From Nostoc sp. UHCC 0302 (GTDB lineage Bacteria; Cyanobacteriota; Cyanobacteriia; Cyanobacteriales; Nostocaceae): a DNA stretch of 64,000 bases. Positions 37,845-46,420 of this stretch are shown one piece after another; the first letter of the stretch is position 1; every line of letters starts with the position of its first letter. Below the pieces are notes generated by a model. It was given only the letters and a program-made list of their open reading frames with translations. It ran no database searches and was not told the origin of the DNA. The stretch covers positions 1,304,501 to 1,368,500 of the forward strand of contig NZ_CP151099.1 of the NCBI RefSeq assembly GCF_038096175.1, read 5' to 3'. The position numbers and the translations under genes were made by a program.

Positions 37845-38795
37845 ATGGCAGATTTTTTCATTACTTACGGTGCAATTATCGTCTCTATGGTATTAGGGGC
37901 ATTGCTCGGTTTATCTTTGTATTTGCCATTAATGGCTGGGCAATTATCTTTAGCTAGCCCTGGATTTTATGCTGTTGGTGGATATGTTGCGGCAATTTTA
38001 TCTACCACAGTGTTTGCTACCCCTGCTGCTAATTTATTTCCTATTCCTCTGCTGTTATTAGAAATGCTAATTGCTGGAATTTTATGTGGTTTTTTAGGTA
38101 TAGCAGTAGGAGTTCCTGTATTACGATTACGCGGAATTTATTTAGCGATCGCCACCATTGCATTTGTAGAAGTTTTGCGAGTAGTTTCCCTAAATTTAGA
38201 TATTACAGGCGGTGCGATCGGGATTCCTAATATTCCCCAACCTTTCGATATTCAAATCAGCTATTTATGGATTGCTCTACCTTTACTAATAATTAGTATG
38301 GTATTAATCTATCGCCTAGAACGTATTCGTGTAGGAAGAGCATTTATCGCTATTCGCGAAGATGAATTAGCTGCGGGTGCGATGGGAATTGACCCAACTT
38401 ATTACAAAGTTTTAGCTTTTACTCTCGGAGCAATTCTTGCAGGGGTAGTAGGAGCAATTAGCGCTCACTTTCTTAATACCTGGAATGCTCGCCAAGGTAC
38501 TTTTGATGCAAGTATTATATATTTAACTTTTGTATTGATTGGTGGTTCAAGAACTTTTTTAGGTTCGGTAGTAGGGGGTATGGTGTTTACCGCCTTACCA
38601 GAAATTTTACGAAACATAGCTGACACAGGTGGATTACCTGCTTGGTTAGCACAGTTTTTGCGCGATGGGAGATTAATTATTTTTGGTTTACTAATAGTAA
38701 TAGGTACAATTTTTTTCCCGCAAGGATTGGTAACTCCAGATATTTTTCAAAGACGCAAAATTAGAGATAGGCAAAGCAATGTATCGCAAAAGTAA
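37845..38795 (+). CDS. livM: LivM-type ABC permease
   Basis: 316 residues, hydrophobic throughout. LPLMAGQLSLASPGFYAVGG and LRGIYLAIATIAFVEVLRVV are LivM blocks; the coupling loop is GRAFIAIREDELAAGAMGID; GGSRTFLGSVVGGMVFTALP and the tail GTIFFPQGLVTP complete the family pattern. About 47 nt after livH. Partner of LivH in the transmembrane pore. The next gene, the ATPase, is 220 nt away across a repeat. Confidence 0.92.
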   Translation: MADFFITYGAIIVSMVLGALLGLSLYLPLMAGQLSLASPGFYAVGGYVAAILSTTVFATPAANLFPIPLLLLEMLIAGILCGFLGIAVGVPVLRLRGIYLAIATIAFVEVLRVVSLNLDITGGAIGIPNIPQPFDIQISYLWIALPLLIISMVLIYRLERIRVGRAFIAIREDELAAGAMGIDPTYYKVLAFTLGAILAGVVGAISAHFLNTWNARQGTFDASIIYLTFVLIGGSRTFLGSVVGGMVFTALPEILRNIADTGGLPAWLAQFLRDGRLIIFGLLIVIGTIFFPQGLVTPDIFQRRKIRDRQSNVSQK

Positions 38796-38861
38796 ATTAT
38801 TTATAATACCAATTCGCTATGATAATGCACTTAATATTTTTAAACGAACCGCATATTCCTA

Positions 38862-38945
38862 CGGAGAAGCAAGCTACGCGTTAGCGTCTCCCCTTCTCCC
38901 AAAGGGAGAGGCTAGCGCCAAGGGAGAAGGACGCAAAGGAAAAAG
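38862..38945. repeat. Dispersed GAAGCAAGCTACGCGTTAGCG-type repeat inside the ABC operon
   Basis: Overlapping palindromes (GGAGAAGCAAGCTACGCGTT, GCGTCTCCCC, TTCTCCCAAAGGGAGAGGCT) separate livM from livG. Related strings occur near 27513, 29602, 44600 and 50600. As an insertion between co-directional genes it may uncouple or process the transcript. Confidence 0.6.
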
Positions 38946-39015
38946 GAGCAATTATTAAGTGCAAGCTTATGGAGGATTGGGATTACTTAACTAATTAATA
39001 TGCAAAAATAAAATA

Positions 39016-39807
39016 ATGTCAAACAGTATCCCAACAGTTAACAGCAGTGTTATTTTAGAAGCTAAAGGATTAACTCGCCGTTTTGGGGGGTTAGTGGCGG
39101 TAAATAATGTATCTTTTTCAGTAAATAAACATGAGATTTTTGGACTAATTGGCCCTAATGGTGCAGGAAAAACCACACTGTTTAATTTGATTACTGCCTT
39201 TATTCCGCCTTCTAGTGGAGAATTACTTTATCAAGGTGCAGAAATTTCTCGGTTGCGTCCGCACAAAATTGCTGCTTTAGGGATATCTCGTACCTTCCAA
39301 AATATTCGTTTATTTGGAGAATTATCAGCGTTAGAAAATGTGATAATTGCCCGACATCTGCATACTAAAAGTAGTGTGATTACAGGAGTTTTGGGATTAC
39401 CACCAGCCCCAAGTGAAGAATCTAAAAGTAAGCAGAAAGCTTTAGATTTATTGGATATGATTGGCTTAAGCGATCGCGCCACCGAAAAAGCCAAAAACTT
39501 TCCCTACGGTGATCAACGTCGCTTAGAAATTGCCCGCGCTTTAGCATTAGAACCGCAAATCTTACTCCTCGATGAACCTGCTGCGGGTATGAACCCTAAC
39601 GAAAAACAGCTACTAAGTACATTCATCCGCAGTCTTCGCGATCGCTTCAATTTGACGATTATCCTGATTGAACATCATGTACCTTTAGTTATGGGTTTGT
39701 GCGATCGCATTGCCGTGTTAGATTTTGGACAACTAATTGCTTTGGGTGAACCCGCTGTTGTCAGAAATAATCCAGCTGTAATTGAAGCTTACCTGGGAAA
39801 TGAATAA
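39016..39807 (+). CDS. livG: LivG-type ABC transporter ATP-binding protein
   Basis: 263 residues. Walker A GLIGPNGAGKTTLFNL; the Q-loop in SRTFQNIRLFGELSALENVI; an ABC signature that reads FPYGDQRRLEIARAL instead of LSGGQ, as usual for LivG; Walker B ILLLDEPAAGMNP; and the switch His in LIEHHVPLVMGLCDR. The C-terminus IALGEPAVVRNNPAVIEAYL is the LivG tail. LivG normally works with LivF, but no LivF gene follows: next comes a convergent broken gene. The partner ATPase is probably elsewhere, as in the scattered Nat genes of Anabaena. Confidence 0.92.
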   Translation: MSNSIPTVNSSVILEAKGLTRRFGGLVAVNNVSFSVNKHEIFGLIGPNGAGKTTLFNLITAFIPPSSGELLYQGAEISRLRPHKIAALGISRTFQNIRLFGELSALENVIIARHLHTKSSVITGVLGLPPAPSEESKSKQKALDLLDMIGLSDRATEKAKNFPYGDQRRLEIARALALEPQILLLDEPAAGMNPNEKQLLSTFIRSLRDRFNLTIILIEHHVPLVMGLCDRIAVLDFGQLIALGEPAVVRNNPAVIEAYLGNE

Positions 39808-39828
39808 TAGGTAAATATCTGTCTTCAA

Positions 39829-40575
39829 TTACAAAACTTGCTGAAATTCCTCAATATTATTTGCAGTTACAACATTACGTAAAATCGTCTTCAAACGCTC
39901 TATATCATTAATTTCGCTGATTTGTGGCATCAACAGTAACCCGTTGTTGCCGAATTTCAACTCCAAATTAATTTCAATACTAGAAAGTATTCCTCGCCGT
40001 TCTCCACGTGCTTCTCCGCGTGCTTCTCCTTCGTGTAAAATTTCCTGATACCAGGGTGACTCATATAAAACAGCCATATCCCACCTCATGATTTCCTGAA
40101 CTAAGGCACTCTCTAAAACAAAGGTAGCAAAAAAAGCTAAGACGGTTTCCAGTTGGTTTAGTTGTTCATCAGCACGCAGAATCTGCAATGCTTCTCTAAT
40201 GGTAGATTCATTTTCACCACCTTTAAGAATTGGTACAAACGGTAGCAATGAGGGTAAGGGTTGTTCAAAGGCAATGTTGACATCGACTTCCCAGAGATTA
40301 ATCACACGGTAATCTTGTACTACCTGTAATCCTGCAAGATTCGATGTAAAGCTTGTAGGTATTGCTTCGTTACCAGTTTTGAGGATATTGATTAAAACAG
40401 GGTAGGTGGGTAAATTATATTTTTCTTCAGCAAGCGCAGAATATGCACGCATCCAGCGTGGCATTTGGGGTTGATAGCGTAATTGCAATTCGTTGAGAAC
40501 GAGAAATTCTCCATATTCAAGACTAGTGACGCGAATTAAAACATCACTTTCTCGGCTGATCCACTGAAATTCTGA
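39829..40575 (-). pseudogene. Rpn-family PD-(D/E)xK nuclease / DUF4351 protein, 5' end lost to an IS5-type insertion
   Basis: The reading frame contains FLVLNELQLRYQPQMPRWMR and LPTYPVLINIL, the central part of the Rpn/transposase-like nuclease family (the catalytic ExQ motif appears as NELQLR). It ends with the DUF4351-like C-terminus: an acidic/arginine repeat GEARGEARGERRGI, then NLELKFGNNGLLLMPQISEI. Upstream the frame runs straight into the IS terminal repeat, so the original N-terminus (start and first strand) is missing; the TTG within the IS end is unlikely to serve. No matching 5' part lies beyond the element, so sequence was lost as well as split. Confidence 0.75.
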
Positions 40576-40668
40576 GAGGCTATTTATAAAGTAAATCAAA
40601 AGGCGACCAGGCGGGGATTACCACAAGGATTAAAATACCTCATGTACAGTATATTTACATAGTTGCTC

Positions 40669-41073
40669 ATGGCACGAAAGTTTTATCCCACAGACTTGAA
40701 TGATATGGAGTGGGAAATCCTGGCACCCTTAATTCCACCAGCCAAAGGAGGAGGGCATCCGCGCACAACTGATATGCGCTCAGTATGCAATGCGATCTAC
40801 TATCACTTAAAAACTGGATGTCAATGGAATATGCTTCCAGCAGACTTTCCTCCCAGTTCAACAGTTTACAGCTACTACAGGAAATGGCAGCGCAAAGGGG
40901 TTTGGGAAAAATTAAACCATACACTACGTGGTCAGGTTCGCTTGAAATTAGGTAAATCAACACAACCAACTGCGTTAGCAAAGCTCGCCGTAGGCATCGC
41001 AGCAGACAGCCAATCAGTAAAGACGGCTGAAAAAAGGGGGATGTGTATGGCTTTGATGGGGGTAAAAAGGTAA
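40669..41073 (+). CDS. IS5-family transposase, first frame
   Basis: Reads MARKFYPTDLNDMEWEILAP and HPRTTDMRSVCNAIYYHLKT, GCQWNMLPADFPPSSTVYSY, the N-terminal DUF4096-like part of IS5 transposases, and reaches the first catalytic Asp in GIAADSQSVKTAEK. ATG at 40669 is preferred to the TTG two codons upstream. An A6G5 run at 41030-41040 then permits -1 slippage into the second frame (EKKGDVYGFDGGKKVKGRKR), giving the full protein. Without slippage the frame ends after a few extra residues. Confidence 0.85.
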   Translation: MARKFYPTDLNDMEWEILAPLIPPAKGGGHPRTTDMRSVCNAIYYHLKTGCQWNMLPADFPPSSTVYSYYRKWQRKGVWEKLNHTLRGQVRLKLGKSTQPTALAKLAVGIAADSQSVKTAEKRGMCMALMGVKR

Positions 41074-41483
41074 AAGGACGAAAACGCCAGACTTTGGTTG
41101 ATAGTCTAGGACTCTTGTTGAAAGTGGTGGTTAGTGAAGCAAATGCCCCAGAAAGATTACTTGCTGCCTACGCTTTGATGGAACTGCTAGAGGAACGTCC
41201 AGAATTGTTGGAAAAAGTTGAAGTCATGTGGGTTGATTCCGGTTATGACGGGGATAAATTTGCGCTTTGTGTTTGGTTAATGATTCAAGCTCATGTTGAG
41301 GTAATGCGGCGTACTGAGCAAGAATTTCAGATTTTGCCCAAACGTTGGGTAGTAGAAAGAACATTTGGGTGGTTTAACCAGTACCGCCGTCTTAGTAAGG
41401 ATTATGAGCGTCTCCCAGAAATGAGTGAAGCAGCTATATATGCTGTCATGACTCGTATTATGTTACGTCGTCTTGTTGTCTAA
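41043..41483 (+). CDS. IS5-family transposase, second frame (DDE catalytic part)
   Basis: Overlaps the first frame by 31 nt. Contains YGFDGGKKVKGRKRQTLVDS, the second catalytic Asp in VMWVDSGYDG, and the Glu in RWVVERTFGWFNQYRRLSKD, the Y-(2)-R-(3)-E-(6)-K box of IS5. Catalytic residues are intact. It is most likely made as a fusion with the first frame by programmed -1 frameshifting, not from its own start codon. Confidence 0.85.
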   Translation: MYGFDGGKKVKGRKRQTLVDSLGLLLKVVVSEANAPERLLAAYALMELLEERPELLEKVEVMWVDSGYDGDKFALCVWLMIQAHVEVMRRTEQEFQILPKRWVVERTFGWFNQYRRLSKDYERLPEMSEAAIYAVMTRIMLRRLVV

Positions 41484-41624
41484 AGATTTACTTTATAAAT
41501 GGTCTCTAAATATTGTAAGTGAAGAGTGAAATTATTGTATTTCGCCAGATATTACTTGAAATCCGTTAGTAACCTCACACATTTTTTATGCTTTTTAACA
41601 ACTATTTAATATTAGTAAATATTC

Positions 41625-41655
41625 TGTTTGCTTGATGATATTAATTAAGCAAACA
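41625..41655 (+). promoter_or_regulatory. Hairpin upstream of a small gene
   Basis: TGTTTGCTT and AAGCAAACA pair around a 13-nt AT-rich loop, 40 nt before the ATG of the 82-residue protein. It could be a 5' leader structure or an operator. Confidence 0.35.
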
Positions 41656-41695
41656 AGTTTTAAACAGTAAAAAACTATTTCCAAGGATTTTAACT

Positions 41696-41944
41696 ATGAC
41701 TGGACAAATGTGTTGGCTCCCTACAATGGGAAGTAATAGTGAAATGATTTTGCACTTAAGAACTGCACCAAACCAACCGTGGCAACCTTACAGAAATCGT
41801 CCGGAGGTTGTACCAGACTATGATATCCCCCACGGTTCAAAAGGATGGGCGACTTATCACAAATTGCGTCAGTCAGGTTGGACTTTAATCCCAACAGTGC
41901 AAGCTCGAACCATTACATTTGGAGAAAAATTGAAAACGGCCTAA
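41696..41944 (+). CDS. Small conserved-looking hypothetical protein
   Basis: Eighty-two residues, starting MTGQMCWLPTMGSNSEMILH, then PNQPWQPYRNRPEVVPDYDI and HGSKGWATYHKLRQSGWTLI. Rich in Trp, Pro and Tyr, with no membrane segment. AAGGA lies 9 nt before the ATG. No recognised family or operon partner. The strong start and composition argue that it is real. Confidence 0.6.
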   Translation: MTGQMCWLPTMGSNSEMILHLRTAPNQPWQPYRNRPEVVPDYDIPHGSKGWATYHKLRQSGWTLIPTVQARTITFGEKLKTA

Positions 41945-42180
41945 CTTCTTGAAACTACAAATCTTAATCATCTAACAAGTGTGGAGTAGAAAGATATTTT
42001 ACCTTGCAAGTGAAGGTAGTAAAATTTAATCTGTTCTCAGAACTGTATAACTTATTCGCAAATTTGCAATCTATGTAATACGAGCTATAGAGCTAAAGCG
42101 GACGTCACTCTAAACGTCAGCGATCACATTAAATGAAAGTTTCGCCAATTAGCTCATACCATTGGCTCAAGTTAAATAAA

Positions 42181-42211
42181 CCCCTACCACCTATTATCAA
42201 GATGGCAGGGG
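42181..42211 (-). repeat. CCCCTRCCA hairpin repeat, copy 1
   Basis: On the minus strand CCCCTGCCATCTTGATAATA is followed by GGTGGTAGGGG and TTTATTTAACTTGAGC. A related unit, including loop and T-rich tail, occurs on the plus strand at 47301. Terminator-like form, but not directly after any gene; the whole 41945-42376 spacer is otherwise empty. Confidence 0.55.
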
Positions 42212-42376
42212 AGAGAACGATTGTTGAATATTACTTAGTATCAACGGTTCTTCTACGTTCTCACAATATGTAGAAAACCCAATGGGTGGAGTAAACAAGA
42301 GGTTTATTAATAATCGCCCCCCTCAGTCTCTACTTTTATTCGTTTTACTACACCCTACCCTTTGCTTTTGTTACTC

Positions 42377-43428
42377 TCATTCTTGCTTAAGCGATGCAAT
42401 ATCAATCACAAAGCGGTACTTCACGTCACTTTTGAGCATACGCTCGTACGCTTCGTTGATCTTCTGAATCGGTATGAGTTCTATGTCACAGACGATATTC
42501 TGCTCAGCGCAAAAGTCGAGCATTTCTTGTGTCTCCTGAATCCCCCCGATCAGCGAGCCGGCAATTCCTCGGCGCTTAAAAATCAAGTTACCAATGTTGG
42601 GCGACGGGTGCGGATGTTCCGGTATACCAAGCAAGCACAGCGTACCACCACGCTTAAGTAACCCAGTATATGCGTCCAGATTGTGCGATACAGAAACCGT
42701 GTTGAGAATGAAGTCGAAGCTGTTGATGTGCTTGTTCATCTCATCGCTATTTTTTGAAATGACAACCTCATCGGCTCCGAGACGCTTGGCGTCTTCAGTT
42801 TTACCTGAAGACGTTGTAAATAACACAGTGTAGGCTCCAAAAGCATGGGCAAATTTTAGCGCCATGTGTCCCAATCCGCCAAGCCCAACGATACCGACTT
42901 TATCCCCTTTACCAACTTTCCAGTAGCACAAGGGCGAGTACGTCGTGATACCCGCACACAACAGCGGTGCAACGCCAGCGAGATCCAGCTTTTCCGAAAC
43001 GCGTAGCGCGTAATTTTCATCCACGACTATCTGGTTTGAATAGCCACCATAAGTTATTTTCCCTGTCTGCTTCTCTGGGCTGTTGTAGGTGAAGATAATT
43101 TCATTATCACAGTACTGCTCGAAGCTCTCACGGCAGTTTGGACAGGTACAGCAGGTACCATACAACCAACACCCGCAGCCTCGCCTACCTTGAACTTAGA
43201 AACCTGTTCACCAATCTTCACTACACGACCAACGATCTCATGCCCAGGCACAACAGGGTAAATCGTGTTCTTCCACTCGTTATGGACTGTATGCAGATCC
43301 GAATGACATACGCCACAGTAAAGGATCTCAATTTGTACATCGTTTGGGCCTAGCTCTCGCCGCTCGAAACTGAACAAGCTCAGTGGTGTAGTTGCACTTT
43401 TGGCTGCGTATCCAATACTCTTAATCAC
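42377..43428 (-). pseudogene. Zinc-dependent alcohol dehydrogenase (YahK/CAD-type), frameshifted
   Basis: N-terminal part from GTG: VQIEILYCGVCHSDLHTVHN and YPVVPGHEIVGRVVKIGEQV (catalytic zinc Cys, His-Glu) up to VGCMV. The frame then shifts: the next residues expected in the family (structural-zinc cysteines CRTCPNC) are found in another frame as CCTCPNCRESFEQYCDNE, consistent with loss of about 4 nt near 43152-43162. The rest is complete: PLLCAGITTYSPL, VGIVGLGGLGHMALKFAHAF (NADP Rossmann), INEAYERMLKSDVKYRFVID. Family activity is NADPH-dependent aldehyde reduction. Codon use looks more G+C-rich than neighbours, suggesting transfer. A sequencing error would restore it. Confidence 0.85.
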
Positions 43429-43626
43429 AGATAATTTCCTTTTTACTAAGTTGTGTCCGGAAATAAATGAGCAGTACAGGACGCACTCAGATCCAGTCCC
43501 TTAAAAAGAGAGCCACCCTGTTGGGCGGAGAGAGGCTTTGAAGATAACTCCTCTTCCCGCACTTACCGCTACGCGAAAATAGGGAATGGGGGTTAGGGGG
43601 GATCTAGGTGACCATTTTTTAAACGA

Positions 43627-44313
43627 TTATTTCCTTGTCATTGCTTTGGTTACTAGAGGTGAAGTGTCATAGTGTGTTAACAAGTCGGCCGGATCGTTGT
43701 AAATTGCGATCGCATTCTTTAATTGACTATCATCAAAACCACCGCAACGAAGAGCAATCACGTCAACCTCAGCTTTATTTGCAGCCTCAATATCGTAGGG
43801 AGTATCGCCCAGCATCACTACGTCAGATGGTTGGATATTCAGTTCTTTCAAAGCAGCTTCAACAATATCTGGGTCGGGTTTAGAAGCTTCCGCATCGCTA
43901 GATGTTGCCGCTTCATCCTGACTTAGTAGGTCATCAATTTGTGCAGCTTTCAGCAACACTGATAGTTCTTGACTCGTTGCTGAACTAGCGATGATTAAAC
44001 GTAACCCTTCATTTTGCATCTTCAATATTAGTTGCCGCGCACCAGTGGCGGGAGTCAGATTTGTTCCAAACTTGTTGACAATCAGTTCTTTGCGTTTGTC
44101 GGCGATTTCCTTGCCTTTTCCTTGTTGATCAGAAAGTTCTGGCGCAAACTTAGGAATAATCTGGTCGCCTCCCATGCCAATCAGCGGTCGGACTTGTTCG
44201 AACTTTACTTCATAGCCAAATTCTGTAAATGCTTCTACCCAAGCTTGAGCATGGGCATCATTACTAAGAACAAGTGTCCCATCTATATCCAAAATTACGC
44301 CTTGATATGCCAT
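43627..44313 (-). CDS. HAD-superfamily phosphatase (Gph/phosphoglucomutase-like)
   Basis: 228 residues with all four HAD motifs: I in GVILDIDGTLVLSNDAHAQA (nucleophile and acid/base Asp), II in LIIASSATSQELSVLL, III Lys in AEASKPDPDIVEAAL, IV in VVMLGDTPYDIEAANKAEVD. The helical cap between motifs I and II makes it subclass I. Substrates in this group are small phosphates such as phosphoglycolate or sugar phosphates; not distinguishable here. Monocistronic; its start lacks a clear ribosome site. Confidence 0.88.
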   Translation of the reverse strand: MAYQGVILDIDGTLVLSNDAHAQAWVEAFTEFGYEVKFEQVRPLIGMGGDQIIPKFAPELSDQQGKGKEIADKRKELIVNKFGTNLTPATGARQLILKMQNEGLRLIIASSATSQELSVLLKAAQIDDLLSQDEAATSSDAEASKPDPDIVEAALKELNIQPSDVVMLGDTPYDIEAANKAEVDVIALRCGGFDDSQLKNAIAIYNDPADLLTHYDTSPLVTKAMTRK

Positions 44314-45508
44314 TGAGAAATTTTTAGGTTACTTTACTACCTCTACGCTACTGAAAAGTCGTTGCTATAACCTCTACCTCGGTTGTTACTTCCAATGGCA
44401 CAATTATTGTAAATGTCTAACCAACTCCCACTCTATAAGTGAGGCTGATGGATACAACAGCAGCAACTTCAGCAGTTTTAAGCCTGGGCTACCACAAGGA
44501 TAAACTTTGTTGAAAATCCGGCGTTGCTGAATTTCAGTATGAAAGGTTAAAAATTCAATCCTCAAACTCTTATTCTCTGTGTCTCTGCGGCTACCGTACC
44601 CCTACGGGGAAGCAAGCTACGCCTTGGTCTCCTTTAGGAGAAGTTCTGATGCCTACGGCAAGCCCTCCGGGTGACGCTCAAGAGCGTCGCTCTAAGCGTT
44701 CGCGTTAGCGTCTCGTAGAGAAGCTATGCCGTAAAGCCTGTGGCATAGCTCCGCTTAGGGCGCAGCCTCTCTAAGAGTTGGCTTTACGCTGCGCTAACAG
44801 CAGTTCCTTCATTTGGAGAAACCCCAAGATCGGACTGCTTCACCGCACGTGTGGCTGATTCACCGCAAAAGCGTCTACAGCGGAAGCCGCCGCTCAGACT
44901 TCTCTCTGCGTGATACAAATTCATACTTTTACTCAGCAAAGCCGAAAATCCTTCTTCTATTAGGAACCGAAAACTGATAATGAAGGTGAAGCTCCGTGCT
45001 ACCTGTACCAAATTCTGAAAAGTCGTCGCATAAGCCTTGCAGTTTTGCTCTCACACTGGAAATATAGAGATGTTTAAAAACATCTCTATATTGAGAAAAG
45101 ATTGTATGGCAGATATCAGAGTTGACACTCAAAAAAATACTTTCTGACTAGAACCCTAAATATTGCAGTAACTACATACAATTGCTGTGTCAAAAGAGTT
45201 AGAGCTAAGTCTGTACTTGTCTGAATTAAAAGTGGTTCATTTAATTATTAGGGAGATGCTAATAAACCAAGTGAGCCACTTGTAATTTAGTAGATTTATG
45301 CTAAATTTATCAACCTCAAGACTAATATCGGATTTCCTGACACTTGGTCAATCTTGAATGGGCATGACGATACTCTGGCTATAAAAGTAGTAGAGAAAAC
45401 CACAATTTTTTCTTTCTTATTTGATAAGAATGTGAAAGACAATGCACTAGAAGCAGTTGTTTATATTTTCCCTGCATAACGTTTCATCAACACAATTAAA
45501 AAATAGTG
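44314..45508. other. Repeat-rich spacer, 1.2 kb
   Basis: No supported gene. From about 44585 to 44900 overlapping palindromic repeats run together (CTACGGGGAAGCAAGCTACG, AGAGCGTCGCTCTAAGCG, GTAGAGAAGCTATGCCGTAA, CTTCATTTGGAGAAACCCCA). A CGGCGTTGCTGAATTTCAGT string near 44519 resembles one near 11342. A perfect hairpin stands at 45061-45092. Confidence 0.55.
45061..45092. repeat. Perfect 14-bp stem hairpin
   Basis: AATATAGAGATGTT and its exact complement flank a TAAA loop. No T-run on either side and no gene close by, so a binding site, small-RNA element or miniature repeat are all open. Confidence 0.55.
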
Positions 45509-46420
45509 ATGAGAAAATTTTTTAGTACCTATAAATGGCAAGGAAAACAGTTGTGGAACAAGGCTAAATTCCTGACTACTATTGGCTTTAGTGTGGCATC
45601 AGTCGTCACACTATGTGTTCCCTTGGTGAACAGGAGCAGTATTGCTTCGGCAACGACAAATTCCTCTTCCTCCGGAGAGTTTTTAGCTGCGGAAGGTATT
45701 CCGCCTTTGGGAGCTAACAACCCTGCTTGCCGACCAGATGCCGCTCACCCTGAGCCAGTAGTACTCGTACACGCCACTGGCACAGACATGGCTCAAGACT
45801 GGGCTGAACTCTCTCCAGTGCTGGCGGCTAAAGGCTATTGTGTATACGCTTTGAACTACGGCAACCGTGCAACAGGTCTGATCGAAAACTCCGCTCAAGA
45901 ACTCGCTGTATTTGTGGATAACGTGTTAGCTCTAACAGGGGCAAAAAAGGTTTCCATCGTCGGTCATAGCCAGGGTGGCATGATGCCTCGTTACTACATA
46001 AAGTTTCTCGGCGGTGCAGATAAAGTCGATGATTTGATTGCGCTTGCCCCTCCCAATCACGGCACTACAGCAGATACCCTACTGCGTATTCCATACATTC
46101 AAGTGAATCCTCCTTTTGTAGGCTCTGCTTGTGACCAACAAGTGGCAGGCTCCGCATTTCTCACAAACCTCAATCAGGGTGACGAGACTCCAGTACCTGT
46201 CTCTTATACTGTGATTGCAACGCGCTTCGACAAAATCGTAATTCCCTATACATCAAGCTTTTTAGCGGGGCCAGCCGAACGGGTTACGAATATTACTTTA
46301 CAAGATTACTATCCATTAAATATCGTAGACCATATAGGCATATCTTTCGACCCTAACGCCTTCAAATTTGTCTTCGATGCACTTGCTTACCCAGGCCCAG
46401 CAATTACTAATAGGCAATAA
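45509..46420 (+). CDS. Exported lipase/esterase (class 2 lipase fold)
   Basis: About 303 residues. An N-terminal basic stretch, then a hydrophobic segment (TTIGFSVASVVTLCVPLVN) act as signal peptide. VVLVHATGTDMAQDWAELSP supplies the oxyanion loop, VSIVGHSQGGMMPRYYIKFL the GHSQG nucleophile elbow near residue 152, and DKIVIPYTSSF plus IVDHIGISFDP the acid and His regions. Close in plan to secreted triacylglycerol lipases of actinobacteria, including a Cys pair (NNPACRPD, GYCVYAL). Substrate probably acylglycerols or polyesters. No foldase or operon partner; ATG is preferred to the adjacent GTG. Confidence 0.85.
   Translation: MRKFFSTYKWQGKQLWNKAKFLTTIGFSVASVVTLCVPLVNRSSIASATTNSSSSGEFLAAEGIPPLGANNPACRPDAAHPEPVVLVHATGTDMAQDWAELSPVLAAKGYCVYALNYGNRATGLIENSAQELAVFVDNVLALTGAKKVSIVGHSQGGMMPRYYIKFLGGADKVDDLIALAPPNHGTTADTLLRIPYIQVNPPFVGSACDQQVAGSAFLTNLNQGDETPVPVSYTVIATRFDKIVIPYTSSFLAGPAERVTNITLQDYYPLNIVDHIGISFDPNAFKFVFDALAYPGPAITNRQ

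Larger units (their letters stand above)
40576..41506 (+). mobile_element. IS5-family insertion sequence, 931 bp
   Basis: Terminal inverted repeats of 22 bp (GAGGCTATTTATAAAGTAAATC at the left, GAGACCATTTATAAAGTAAATC read from the right) match at 20 positions. They enclose a two-frame DDE transposase of the IS427-like group. The flanks (TGA left, TAA right) are not identical, so a target duplication is not confirmed. It sits at the 5' edge of a truncated Rpn-type gene. Confidence 0.88.

Noticed and set aside
42282-42661. Plus-strand frames opposite the alcohol dehydrogenase C-terminus
   Set aside because: They overlap a well-supported gene on the other strand and have no family features.
44784-45132. 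Minus-strand frames across the 44.8-45.1 kb repeat region
   Set aside because: Composition follows the palindromic repeats; such frames recur wherever these repeats occur.
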